Below are positions 50,066 to 60,718 of a DNA stretch of 64,000 nt, in pieces. The stretch lies in contig JACAXG010000121.1 of NCBI GenBank assembly GCA_018881555.1, forward strand, positions 2,231,858-2,295,857, written 5' to 3'. Made by a program: the position numbers and the translations under genes. Below the pieces are notes generated by a model, which saw only the letters and a list, made by a program, of their open reading frames with translations, was not told the origin of the DNA and did no database searches. The stretch is from Amblyornis subalaris (lineage: Eukaryota; Chordata; Aves; Passeriformes; Ptilonorhynchidae). Numbering within the stretch: position 1 is the stretch's first letter; each line of letters starts with the position of its first letter.

Positions 50066-51539
50066 AATATTCTACTACAGTATATTTCTAAGCATTTTAT
50101 TTCTTCATCTCAAGAGTGTAGGAAGAGCTATTTCCTTCTGAAGACTGGCTGGGATATAACTGCAAGCACAGGAGCACAGCACCGTGGCCATACATTGGGT
50201 TCATTTGTCTGATACTAATGAGAAAATCCCACCTTAGACCTCCCAAGGAGCAGGGAGCAAGTGGGACATTTTTAGCTGTATTTCTTATACTACTCCATAC
50301 AAAGATCACCAAATTCCAAGACAGCAGCAGTGAGGAGGTTTGAATACAGGTCATGCACTCTACAGCCAAAGAGCCCACACATCTAAATGAGAACACACTG
50401 AAAGACCATGCCAAAACTCTTTTGAAGACAGGAATTCTGTTTATGAATACTCTGGTATGAAACTGCTGTAACCTAGAACTCAAATAAATATTAAAATAAT
50501 CAGGATTATAACATTTACCCTTTCAAATGTGACATCATTAAATTACCCAAGCAAATATAGGAACAGTAAAGAGGGTGACATCTCTGGATAAGGTTATAAT
50601 CATAAGTGTCCTCGTTCATCTTCAGTCATTCTTTTGTTTTCATTCAGTCACATTTTATTTTCAGAAGTTAATGATGAAGAAATAAGTTGAAAAGGAAAAA
50701 AAAATCATTTGCTACATATTCATCTTACTATCTCATATGATTAGAAAGCTATTTGTCAAAGTATAGAAATGAAAGAGGCTAGAAAGACACTGGCCAATTT
50801 AAAAAATACTGTATCAAATTGATAGGTTTATTGTATCAATAATAAGATTCAATAAATGCTAAAATAGAAGGGGTTAAGGAACTCTGGTTATATTTAAAGC
50901 TCTTTTACAGTTCTGATTGTTCAAGTCAGTATTTATGACCAATTATCTTGGTTTCTTCTACAGAGTTCAGCTAATATATAAAAAAATAAGAGGTTTTTTT
51001 TTTCTTTAGTTAATCTTGTCAAGGATTAGCTTAATGAAAAGATAGGCTCCAACATCTGAAGTGGTTTTTAGGCCTTGTGGGAGATTTGTTAATGGAAAAC
51101 TGGTAAGGAATCAACTGCTAGCAAGAATGACTATTTGATGTTTTACAATATTGAAAACTTAAAGATAGATATACAAAGTATTAGTTAGCAATGTACATTC
51201 CACTTCGTATTTATCTGTATCATCCTTTACACCAGAGACCTTCCTCTTCAAACCAGCTTGTTAGTTCACTTGTTAACTGAAACAATGGTTCAGAAAGAAA
51301 TGTTTCTTTCTTTTTGTTTCAATTACCAGCTGAATTAACAGTTTAAATAATTTATTCTGCCACTTTCATATTTAAAATGAATTACAGGAAAGACAGAATG
51401 CCAGATTCTATTATTCCTAAGGTTTGCTCCAAGTCAGGACACAAGCCAAGAGACAGGCCCTTTTCTCTATCAAGGAAATTTTCCTTAAGAAATATGTAGA
51501 ATGAGTTATTCATTTTCCTGCCAAATAGGAAAGATAAGA

Positions 51540-51566
51540 ATACATACATATATATATATGTATATG
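51540..51566. repeat. (TA)n short microsatellite
   Basis: ATACATACATATATATATATG, about 27 bp. Confidence 0.75.
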
Positions 51567-51614
51567 GTGTTGAATCATGTTTGCCAGATCAGATGGACAC
51601 GTAATGAAAAGGAG

Positions 51615-51690
51615 TCAGGGCCTGATCCATCTCTCAGAGCACTGACTGGAAGGCTTTCCATCAACTCCAGTGAGAGTTGGATCTGGCCCC
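51615..51690. repeat. Relic of an ancient amniote repeat
   Basis: GTCAGGGCCTGATCCATCTC, GGAAGGCTTTCCATCAACTCC and AGTGAGAGTTGGATCTGGCCCC are typical of the 'gggcctgatcc...attgacttcaatggga...ggatctggccc' text. Confidence 0.45.
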
Positions 51691-52050
51691 ATCTGCTTGT
51701 TTTCAGGCACAAGACCAATTTTCATTTCCTGACCTGTGTGTAATTCCACTGAGGATGCCACTACTGCAGAGAGAGGAGAACAACTTATCAGAAGATTACA
51801 AACATCCAACACGTTTGCAGTTAACATTCTGCAAGTACAGTAACTTTACCCTGTTTGTTAAATAGGTCTGCCCACATCTTCAGTGTTACAGGGCATTCAA
51901 CAAGAACAACAAAATACAATATTAATTGCTTCATTACAAAATTTGCATGAATGTATTATCAGACACTTGCGTTTGTTCACCTCTGCTGCAAGGACAAAGG
52001 TGCCTTTTGATGTACAGGAGTCATGAAGCTACACACTGCAAGCCTTTATG

Positions 52051-52322
52051 TCATAGAACCATGGAATGGTTTGGGTTGGAAGGGACCCTAAAGACCATCC
52101 AGTCCCAAACATTCTGCTATGAGCAGGGACAGCTTTCACTACCCCAGGGTGCTCAGAGCCCCATCCAACCCGGCCTTGGACACTGCCTGGGATGGAGCAG
52201 CCACAGCTTCCCTGGGCAACCTGTGCCAGGGCCTCCCCACCCTCACAGGGAAGAATTTCTTCCCAATATCCCATCTAACCCTGCTCTCTGCCAGTCTGAA
52301 GCCATTCCCCCTTGTCCTGTCC
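52051..52322 (-). repeat. CR1 copy, 272 bp
   Basis: TCATAGAACCATGGAATGG, GGTTGGAAGGGACCCTAAAG, CAGGGTGCTCAGAGCCCC, GCAACCTGTGCCAGGGCC and GAATTTCTTCCCAATATCCC, ending at CCCCTTGTCCTGTCC. Confidence 0.94.
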
Positions 52323-53399
52323 ACTACATGTTCTTGTAAACAGGATGTGACCACACAGAATTAAATAGTAGTACTGACTATAAGACAAATCATTCCAGAT
52401 TTCCCAAATCAGTCCCTTAGAACCCAACATTTTTAGAATGAATGTTTTAATTCATAAGGACCATCTGTTTATGTATTTGCTATTTTACCTGAGGCATTTC
52501 ACACAAATGTTTCAACTCCTTTAGCTTTAAATGAATTATCTTCTAAAATAATAGAGCCTTAGGGTGTTATTGTAAGAGTAACTTCACACCCATCTTTTGT
52601 GAAGCGCTCTGAGCCCTCAGTTTTTCCCACTCTCCAAATAACCAATAAAATATTTATTAAACCACACAGGGTGGTGGAGGCTGCAGTTTTGTTCTTCGGG
52701 CAAATACACTAAGTGGTACTTTGTATAAAGCTGTATTCTGGAGCACAAANCCCACTGGGCGAGTAACACATCAGCTGTGTCACACTTTGCATTGTCGGTG
52801 TCATCAGGCTGATGGGGAATTTGCTGCCTGGGCACAGTGACTCATCTGTTTACTGGCCCTGACAGGTGCTGGGCATCTTCCCCACTCATTAAAGTTAATG
52901 ACTTCAGCAGCAGACAGCGAAAACTCTCTGTCGGAGTAGGTTTCTCTTAACATGTATTTCCAAGTTATCATTTAAGAGAGTACCTAAGTGGTATCAACTT
53001 TCTTCTGCAATCACTAAAGCAGCCCATAACCAAACTCCTGTCCCTTCAGTGCAAAAGTAACCCAATTAGCTTCACAGGAACTCCTTGTTGGAGTAAGGCA
53101 AGGAAAAAAAATGCACCATTCACAGAGCTTTGCACATAAAAGCTGCATCTTGCCATAAAACCAGTCACTTCCTCACTGGAACAGAGGAATTAACATACTG
53201 GAAACGAGCCAGTAATTTTATAGAAATAGATGCCTTTAAGTAAGCTCTAGACCAGTATTCTCACAACAGCCACACTTTGGCATCGTTTCCAGCCCAACAA
53301 GCCACAGCTGCTGAACTCAAGACTTCTGACTTCATATCAGAGAAGTAATGAGAAGTTGTAGCCAGCAGTGCCAGAGCTGGTCCTTTGATATTATCACAG

Positions 53400-53860
53400 C
53401 ACACTACAGTTGTTGACCAGCCACACCAAAAAAGACATGCCTTTAATTTACACTAGTTAGCTAAAAATATTCAGGAGAAAACTTCACAGAGGCTTGTGCC
53501 ATGACATTAGAGTGTCAACCAAGTGATGAAGAGATGGAGACCTCACAGACATCTGTGTATTCACACAAAACCAAGAAATCAGGAGGATTGAATCTTTAAC
53601 TACAGAGACATCCCTACTTTGATGCCTGTCCAGCCACTAGATCTGCTCTGTTAATATGACAAATAATAATAATATGTACCCTGGCTTCCACCCAACAAGA
53701 CAAATACTGAGCCAGAGACCTCATAGAAACCTGTGCCTGAATATTAACCTGCCACACAAAAGCTCGTGAGCTAATGGCCTTGCAAAAAGACAAGATTGAA
53801 ACCTCTACAAATAAGGCTGAAGAATTATTGCAGTCTTAAATACTCATCACTTTTAATGTC
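53400..53860. repeat. Possible degenerate repeat with recurring motif
   Basis: A motif of the form CyTCAyAGA-(7 to 9)-GTG occurs near 53483, 53541 and 53719, and CCACAC(c)AAAA or TTCACACAAAA occurs near 53420, 53560 and 53752. The copies are spaced 60-180 bp and are poorly conserved, so this may be a decayed unknown repeat or chance. Confidence 0.25.
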
Positions 53861-54310
53861 TAACTTTTCAGGGTCTTCCAAAGCAAAAGTAATGGTGCAT
53901 TTCCACGGTTAAACTAAACAACAGTTCAGTTACAGAACTGGCCTTTTCCCTCTTCTGCAGTCCTCACATCAACATTTATTGCTCTTATAATATCTTAAAA
54001 CGCTGAGGTACAAAGGCCTGAACAACTCATCTTCCAAACCCAGACTCATGTGCTGTTTGCTGGACAGAATTGTGACAGAATCAGTAAGCAGAANGTTGAC
54101 TGATGGAAAAACTGCTCAGTTGCTTGGAATATATTTCAGTAATTTGGGGAACACTAATTCAGGATTCAGTAATTCAGTATTTTTTCCACCCACACTGGCA
54201 CAGAAAGTAATTCAAGAAAAAAATTATTTCAGATAAGCTTTTTCATTCTCGATGTCTGAAAGGAGTTCTTCCTATTTTTATAGGGCTGGATCTTTATAAT
54301 CCACTTATTC

Positions 54311-54385
54311 ACTTCCCATTTTTTCTTGTTTGGGTTTTTTTCCTTTTTTTTTCCCTTTTTTGTTTGTTTTCTTTTTGTTTTACCT
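54311..54385. repeat. T-rich (polypyrimidine on plus strand) tract
   Basis: About 75 bp almost only of T with C and G interruptions; it is A-rich on the ANO2 sense strand, so not a splice acceptor tract for ANO2. Confidence 0.75.
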
Positions 54386-55242
54386 TCAATTAATTTCTAA
54401 TTTAGAATGATTTCTGTATCTCAGGTGAGCAAGAGAATCATAATATTGTACAGCATCAATCGCTGACTTGTTTCCAGTTTTCATTTGGTTTAAGTGGAAA
54501 AAAACCTGAATAGCAGCAAGTGTTGTATCCAAATTTTACAGTCTTTGATCCCTCACTTGGAAGGCCAAGAGAGCTGCATAATGTGTATGGGAAAACCTCT
54601 CCTTAGTGCTGCGTGAGAGCCTCTCCTTATTGGGCAAGCTCAAAAGCCCACTAAAATAATTCAGAATCTTTCCATTATCGTCTGTGGAATTCGGTTGGGA
54701 CAACAGGTGAAAGGCAGCCTCACTGGAATGAAAGATTCCCTGGAAACACTTCACAATCCTGATGGCCGTCAGCCGAAGGAAGGGATAGTGAAGTTCTTCC
54801 AGAGGGTGCAGGATTAGATGTGTTGGACCAAACCTGCAAACCCGAGAATTCTCCAGTAATGACACCAACGTTACCTTTGCAAATAAAATCACCATAACAA
54901 AAGCTATTTTCTCTATTGTCCAGAAAGTACCGACATCCTGAGTGATTGCCGTAAGAATTCCTGTGGCGACTACCTCAGGAATCACTCCCTACCGCACAGA
55001 TCAGACCCCGACCCACCCGTCAGCCCTATTTCTATGCAAATTGCTTTACTTTGCAGAGCCAGCAAAGTACAGCTCTGCTTTGAGTGACGTGCTTTACACC
55101 ACAACCACCAGCAGCCAACTCGCAAAGCTGAGTAGGAGCACGGAAAATGCCTTTTGCAACCTCTGAGAGACAGGCAAAAATNTAATCACGACATAACAAA
55201 CCATAAATCCAGCATAAACGAAAAGAGTAAGCTGCGTCTTAC

Positions 55243-55326
55243 CTCATTTGAATTCTCTGTTGCGATGTTTTTGTTTTTCAGCCTTTTCTGCAGCAGTTTG
55301 GTTTCATACTCTGGTCTGGGATGCTC
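55243..55326 (-). CDS. ANO2: ANO2 exon: cytosolic TM2-TM3 linker
   Basis: This exon has 84 nt, exactly 28 codons with phase 0 on both sides. The acceptor is a T-rich tract ending in CAG, the donor is GTAAGA. It encodes EHPRPEYETKLLQKRLKNKN followed by IATENSNE. The opening EHPRPEYE is the family hallmark that follows the glutamate run in ANO1 and ANO2. The second half is poorly conserved between paralogs and seems shorter than the mammalian ANO2 linker as I remember it, so a further small exon in the 26-kb intron downstream cannot be excluded. Confidence 0.94.
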
Positions 55327-56026
55327 CTGGAAAAAAAACAGACAAACAACAAACCAAACGTGATTATGATTAAGAGAAAAAAAAAANCCCAGAAGTTCTG
55401 GTCACTTATTCACAAACCAAGCCATCGAGATGATTCCATTCCACACACCTTCTGGGGTAGGGGGATCTCTGCCTCGAGCCGTGCGATACTTTACGGGATG
55501 CAGGGGAGAAGCAGTTAGGGACTGCCTAGGACTTATTATGGGATGCTTAGTGGGAGGAACCAAAGGTGGGGAAGGAAGAGATTTAGGTCACCTGGAGAGA
55601 AACAATTGTGGAAAAAAGAGAGGGATGAGGGGATAAAAAGGGCTGATCGTTCATCAGTGAGCCCAGCTGTTGGGGGATCTGCCCCACCTCTCTTGGGCTG
55701 TCGCTTGGCTGTTTCCCTTATCAATAACCTTTCAAGATTTCCTTGCAAAATATAGTTTTCTTTTCCAATTTAGATCATAAATTAAGCGAGGTGACAAAAA
55801 TTTACCAGGCATTTCATGTAAGCAGCTCATAAAAAAAGACAAGTATCAAGTATCTCCTAATTCCTACCAAGTTCTGAATTCACTCAGAGCCTGGAATTTG
55901 GATTGGATACCTCCCACAAAAAAGGCTATTCCTACAGCATTGGTTATATCATCCATCTTTATTATAATTAGAACATTTGCNTATCAGCCCCCTCACAAAA
56001 TTGAGGCTTACTAACATTTTTTAATG

Positions 56027-56056
56027 AATCTGATAGTCATGAAGAGAACAAAAAAA
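56027..56056 (+). repeat. Left copy of a 30-bp direct repeat
   Basis: Starts AATCTGATAGTCATG and ends in GAGAAC plus an A run. The right copy at 58254-58282 differs at one base and one A of the run. The two flank a 2.2-kb block with CR1 fragments and an LTR-like end. Confidence 0.85.
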
Positions 56057-56124
56057 CATTTTAAATAAAATTAATTAATCCTCATGAGCAACAGAATGGG
56101 GTCTACATGGAAATAATTTAAATT

Positions 56125-56215
56125 ATAGAATCTTAGAATGGTTTGGGTTGGAAGGGACCTTACATATCATTCCAACCCTGCTGCCACGGGCAGGGACACC
56201 TCCACCTGACCAGGT
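56125..56215 (-). repeat. CR1 3'-end fragment, cut at an LTR-like boundary
   Basis: TATAGAATCTTAGAATGG, TTTGGGTTGGAAGGGACC, GCCACGGGCAGGGACACC and CCACCTGACCAGG are the last 90 bp of a CR1. The homology stops exactly where TGTGACATCCCACCC begins. Confidence 0.9.
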
Positions 56216-56510
56216 GTGACATCCCACCCTTAAGGGGAAGGAGGCACCTGAGATTTGTAAATGCTCGTGGTTGAAAGGAACGACAGAAGTCAGAGGGTCC
56301 CTCAAAAAATCAGGAAGTTTTATTATTACATTACACACTTGGCTGGAAATTGGTCTGTTAGTCCTCGATCTACTNGACAAGCACATGGCAGTGGGCTTGG
56401 TATAAAGGGATAAGATGAAAGGGAAGAGAGAAAAGAAGAGATGAATTAAAGAAGGAGAAAGAGAGGGAGAAAGGCAGAGAGACAGAAAGAGACCAGCACT
56501 GTNCTCNAGT
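56216..56510 (-). mobile_element. Probable solo LTR of an endogenous retrovirus (family unknown)
   Basis: Read on the minus strand, the stretch ends in GGGATGTCACA (the CA terminus of an LTR), directly at the break of a CR1. About 90-100 bp inside this end lies AATAAAAC, a polyadenylation signal, followed by a U5-like segment. Further upstream there is TTTATACC, a possible TATA box, and a strongly pyrimidine-rich U3-like part. The other terminus was not located with certainty and no internal retroviral gene is visible, so a solo LTR is the simplest reading. Its family is not identified. Confidence 0.45.
56405..56493 (+). repeat. Purine-rich tract
   Basis: About 90 bp of nearly pure A and G on the plus strand (GGAAGAGAGAAAAGAAGAGA and similar). 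It lies in the U3-like part of the putative LTR. Such mirror-like purine tracts can form triplex DNA. Confidence 0.75.
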
Positions 56511-57044
56511 TTACATTTTGCAATTGACAGTTTTGCTCTGAGTGCACATTCTGTTCAAATTTGGCCAAGTTATATTTAGTTTTCCTAGGAAAAACATTTC
56601 AGTGTCCTCTTAACTGCATTTCATACACCTACATCTGGATTGCAAAAGTAGTTGATCTTCGCTGAATCCGCCAAGTCATCTTACCCTTGACTGAACAGAG
56701 CACAGAGCTTCCTGGAATGCATTTTGTATAGATTCTTTTTATGAGCATTTTGCACAAACTATTTCTTTCCGATCCAGGCCGAGGGATGCTTGACCCATAC
56801 ACACATGGATGTGAAGGNACAATTCCACTCGGCTGTGAAAAGAAAGTGATTCAGAATCCATTCTTTGTCTGGAAATGGGAGGAGTTCTACACTCAGGACA
56901 ATAAGCTAGAAATAGTTGTGATGACTTCAAGGAGGCCAAATGTCCATGTAGGGATAGCTCTGAATCCCACGGTGCTGGAAGTTTGCCAGAACAGCTGCCA
57001 GACACTTATTGAAAACCCTGTGAGCCAAGGTACTGTGAGGCCAG

Positions 57045-57160
57045 ATGAGTGCTCTGAGCAGAAAATGATAATTCCCATTCTGAGAGCAAAGAGCCAAATC
57101 GTGACATTTCTACTCAGGCAAAACTCATATTGACGTCAGGGGGAACTTTCCCTGAGAGTG
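57045..57160. repeat. Relic of an ancient amniote repeat
   Basis: CTACTCAGGCAAAACTCATAT, TGACGTCAGGGGGAACTTTC and CCTGAG match 'actcaggcaaaactcccattgacttcaatgggagttttcctgag'. The mirror-image arrangement is still visible. Confidence 0.5.
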
Positions 57161-57579
57161 GTCTCCAGCATTTGCCTCGAGCANGCACATGTGTGTCTAC
57201 TGTGCACCGCAAATTCAGGCTGTGGAATGATCCGGTTTGATAAGAAAATAGAATGCAACTGATCTCTCCTCAATTTCCCTTTGATTTAGGAAGAAAGTGA
57301 TGATGGAATTTTGCAAAGCGTGCAGGACAAACACATTGAATACACACAAAAAAAAAAATAAACATAGAACCTTAGCAACTATTCCAGACTGACAGACCAA
57401 AGGAGTTATCATCAAAAAAATAAGCCACACACTTTAAGGAAAGCCAAAGACCCACTGCAAATNCCTTGAACAGCCTCATCCCCGTATGCTGGACACAAGC
57501 AGAGCAGTGACACTGACAGGAGGGAAGGTTTCCACAAATAAGAATTGGAGTAACCCGGCTACTGCCCCAAAGCAAGATG

Positions 57580-57720
57580 GAAACTTGGAATGAATGGAAC
57601 AGAGAGCTCAGCTGTTCTCTGTGGCAAAAGGTTTATTTATTACAAGGTGTTACAAATCAAGGACTAAAACCCTCTATTGCTTATGATGAGGACACAGGAG
57701 GCAAGGGGTGAGAAGTCTAG
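57580..57720 (-). repeat. Possible second LTR-like R-U5 segment (weak)
   Basis: On the minus strand AATAAATAAACC is followed by TTTTGCCACAGAGAACAGC, resembling the R-U5 start of some avian LTRs. It shows no similarity to the LTR-like end at 56216, so the two are not a pair. Ends not found. Confidence 0.25.
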
Positions 57721-58026
57721 GGAAGAGTTGGTCATTCACACCAATGATCTGCTTAGACTGTCCTACTAATGGGATGCTGGTCAAAGNAATAATAGTTTTA
57801 TATCTCAGCATGGAGTCACTAGTTCACAGTCTTTTTAGTCCAGATCACTTTCACAATAAATTTGATAAGTGAAAAATTAAAGCAAAAGTTTGAANAAGTC
57901 ATTTAACTTTAGCACAAATTTAGGGGTGTTAAAAGCCTCTGAACAGCTACACAGGAACTCAGCTACCAAAGGTATGCCAAAGCAACATAAAACTGAAGTA
58001 GCCAAAAGAAATTATAGGGTTCTATT

Positions 58027-58252
58027 ATGGGAATGTATTTCCTACTAGCACTATCCCAGGTTGCTCAGAGCCCCATCCAACCTNGCCTTGGACACTNCCA
58101 GGGATGGGGCAGCCACAGCTTCTCTGGGCAGCCTGTGCCAGGGCCTCCCCACCCTCNCAGGGAACAATTTCTTCCCAATATCCCATCTAACCCNGCTCTC
58201 TGTCAGTGTGAAGCCATTCCCCCTTGTCCTGTCACTCCAGCCCTTTTCAATG
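58027..58252 (-). repeat. CR1 fragment lacking a recognisable 3' end
   Basis: From CTAGCACTATCCCAGGTTGC through GGATGGGGCAGCCACAGC, CAGGGAACAATTTCTTCCC and GTGTGAAGCCATTCCCCC to CACTCCAGCCCTTTTCAATGG. Left of 58042 the similarity fades. It covers the CR1 part that the 56125-56215 fragment lacks, with about 13 bp of overlap. Confidence 0.92.
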
Positions 58253-58253
58253 G

Positions 58254-58282
58254 AATCTGATGGTCATGAAGAGAACAAAAAA
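58254..58282 (+). repeat. Right copy of the 30-bp direct repeat
   Basis: AATCTGATGGTCATG followed by AAGAGAAC and six A. It starts one base after the 5' border of the CR1 fragment at 58027-58252. Its partner is at 56027-56056. Confidence 0.85.
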
Positions 58283-59229
58283 CTGAACACCTGTTTAAAC
58301 TGTGCCTTCATGTGTAATTTTTTTAATGGAGCAACAGTTGGTACTAAATAGTTTCCCCAAGGAACTGGGAGATAACATCCCTTCTTCAGCATTCCTTCCC
58401 TGATTATCCTAATGAGACTCTCATCCTCCTAAACAGAGGATTTAAATATAACGTTTAAAAAATTGTTTAGAAGAACAGGGTCAACCTCAGATCATTAAAT
58501 AATTAGTGTTAATAGGAATTTAATGTAAGTGAGAGAAGATTCAGTGGAAAGAGTGATGAAACCCAAGAAAGAGTAATAAAAAAAACCACAAGGAATTTAA
58601 AAAAAAATAATTTGAAAACATGGACCCAAGAGGAAAATTAGAATAAGTATGGGAAAAATGCGAAACAATGCATCTGCAGAAAATAATCCAAAGTGAAGAT
58701 CTCATTGCCACAAGAAAGGATGCAGTGAGGATGAAAGGAGAGATTTGAGAGAAGCCAAAATATTGTAGCTACAAATTCCCCTTTTACCATTGCTGACCAT
58801 TTTTTCCCAAGAGGGCTACACAGTTATTTTATTAGAGTCTCCTCCTTCATTATTTTCGCAAACAAAAATATCCTATACTTTCTGGTTTAGTAGATACTAT
58901 TAAAACTTCAGAAAAGGAGTCTGTTCCTATAATTTGCAAGGTGGAAGACAAAGTGAAAATGTCAAATTAATCAGANCAAAATGAATTTTGGAAACATAGT
59001 AGAGAAGATGGAGTGAAGGCAAGATCAAGTTAGGTGAGAATGGAATGTATCTGTAAACATATTTAAGGTCACAAAGTCAGCTTGCTATTTAATTTTGTTT
59101 AAATCTCTCCTACCCAATCTACCTTCTTTATTACTTTAACTCAGCCATAATCCGCAGTGACCTCAAAGCCTTCCCTTAAGAGTTCCATAATTACGGGGGG
59201 GGTTTAAAGTCATCAAATAGCAAAAGGAA

Positions 59230-59434
59230 GAATCAGACTTTGGGAAGGGCTGTTAAGCCCCTTAATGGGCTGCCCAGGGAGACGTGGAGTCCCCATCCCT
59301 GGAGGTGTCCGAGGAAGGCCTGGACTCAGTGGCACTCAGGGCTCTGGGCTGGGGACAAGGTGGGGATGGGGCACAGCTTGGACTCGATGGTCTCGCAGAT
59401 CTTTTCCAACCTCAATGATCCTGGGTGTGTTTAT
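59230..59434 (+). repeat. CR1 3' end, older subfamily
   Basis: AATGGGCTGCCCAGGGAGACG, GAGTCCCCATCCCTGGAGG, GTGGCACTCAGGGCTCTGG and GGACTCGATGGTCTCGCAG, ending TTTTCCAACCTCAATGATCC. It differs from the common subfamily in keeping 'ggacttgatggtcttagaggtc'-like text. Confidence 0.88.
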
Positions 59435-60397
59435 GTGTAGTAATCCCAAAGCTTTGTCTGTTTTCATGGTTCTGGTCTGTTTCTTTTCTTTCCCTCTCCC
59501 ATTTACTTATCAGTTGCTCTCTTGCTTTCCAACACAATTGTCTGTTTCCCAGTTAGCACCCGGTGCTTCCCATTCTTTTTGTGGATTTCAGGTGTCCAAA
59601 CACAAACACTCTAAGTCTGTACAGCTGCCAACTGCAAATATGCAAGGGAGCCTCAGGGAGTCTGCTTTCTCAGACTGCCATTGCCAAGGTATTTACAAAT
59701 AAATGGACTAAATTAATCTCTCGTGTGACTCTTTTGAAGCAAAAGATTTGGCCCAGTGTGTTTAAAGAAAGCAATTTACTGNAAAGTTTATCGTCAATAT
59801 CCACAAAAACTGCACTGAGGGCATTTGTCTCAATATAATTCTCACAAAGTACTTCTCAGCTCTTCAAATTTATGGGTGTTTTTTCTCCCTGAGTTGGTTC
59901 TGTAACTTCCCATTCTAAAGAAATTGATAATAAATAGCTAAATCCCATCTAGTCTTGAAACTGTTAAACTTCCTGAGCTTCTTCCCTGNCCTTTTCTTGC
60001 TCTTTCAAGTGATCCCATGCATTCCACCCCTGGTCCCTTCTGGCCTGACCCCATCAGACACAATTCTCCCTATTCCAACATAATTTTCAACACTTGCAAA
60101 GACTTCACCACCACTGAAACTTGGTGCCACTATCTTTCTACAGACAAATTTATCCTTATCTTTATGAATTTTATGGATAAAGGGTGAACAAAACCTGATC
60201 TAACTCCTATTTTTTGCTGAAGTAGTGAGAGCTGAGAGGAGATGACAGGGAGCATGACTTTTTCCTGAAGATGTCATGTCAAGAGACATGTTCATTTTGC
60301 ACATTATTCTTCAAAAAAGAGCTGGATAAACCAGAAAATGTCCAGCAAGGATCAAGAATAAACAGACATACAGAAAATCCTTCCAATGCTGAAGAGA

Positions 60398-60718
60398 GCT
60401 ACAAAAGAGCTGGAGAGAGACTCTTGACAAGGGCTGNAGTGACAGGACAAGGGGGAATGGCTGCACACTGACAGAGAGCAGGGCTAGAGCGGATATTGGG
60501 AAGAAATTNTTCCCTGTGAGGGTGGGGAGGCCCTGGCACAGGTTGCCCAGAGCAGCTGTGGCTGCCCCATCCCTGGCAGNGTCCAAGGCCAGGTTGGATG
60601 GGGCTCAGCACCCTGGGATAGTGGCAGGTGTCCCTGCCCATGGCAGGGGGTTGGAAGTGGGTGATCTTTAAGGTCCTTTCCAACCCAAAGCATTCTGTGC
60701 ATTCTATGATTCTATGAA
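60398..60718 (+). repeat. CR1 copy, 320 bp
   Basis: GAGCTGGAGAGAGACTCTTG, GGACAAGGGGGAATGGCTGC, GGATATTGGGAAGAAATT, GGCACAGGTTGCCCAGAGC and the end CATTCTATGATTCTATGA. The terminal ATTCTATGA repeat is intact, which marks a full 3' end. Confidence 0.94.

Larger units (their letters stand above)
29056..55242 (-). other. ANO2 intron, 26.2 kb
   Basis: The largest intron seen. The stretch 29056-36400 has no CR1 copy and nothing nameable beyond a TA/CA microsatellite near 33.65 kb. From 36.4 kb on it carries CR1 copies, AT and T-rich tracts and old repeat relics, each listed. Unannotated gaps of more than 300 bp (36830-37988, 38560-39840, 40045-41335, 42870-43690, 43805-45916, 45980-47195, 47812-48434, 50066-51539, 52323-53240, 53860-54310, 54386-55242) hold AT-rich unique sequence only. 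A further small ANO2 linker exon could hide here. Confidence 0.8.

Noticed and set aside
52029..52354. Open frames such as those in 52029-52354 and 47307-47668 with repeated peptides like VAQ-SCG-SIPGSVQG
   Set aside because: The same peptides recur at nearly every CR1 copy in the window; they are translations of CR1 3' sequence, not genes.
54536..54985. 149-codon open frame on the ANO2 strand, 260 bp downstream of an ANO2 exon
   Set aside because: No family similarity that I recognise, starts at GTG just after a stop, no convincing acceptor or polyadenylation signal. A rough stop-frequency estimate predicts about one frame of this size by chance in 64 kb.
55243..55326. Assignment of the channel gene to ANO1 instead of ANO2
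   Set aside because: Several exons fit both paralogs, but the linker in 8699-8847 and the YVYVF-GYRMEE exon match ANO2 better.
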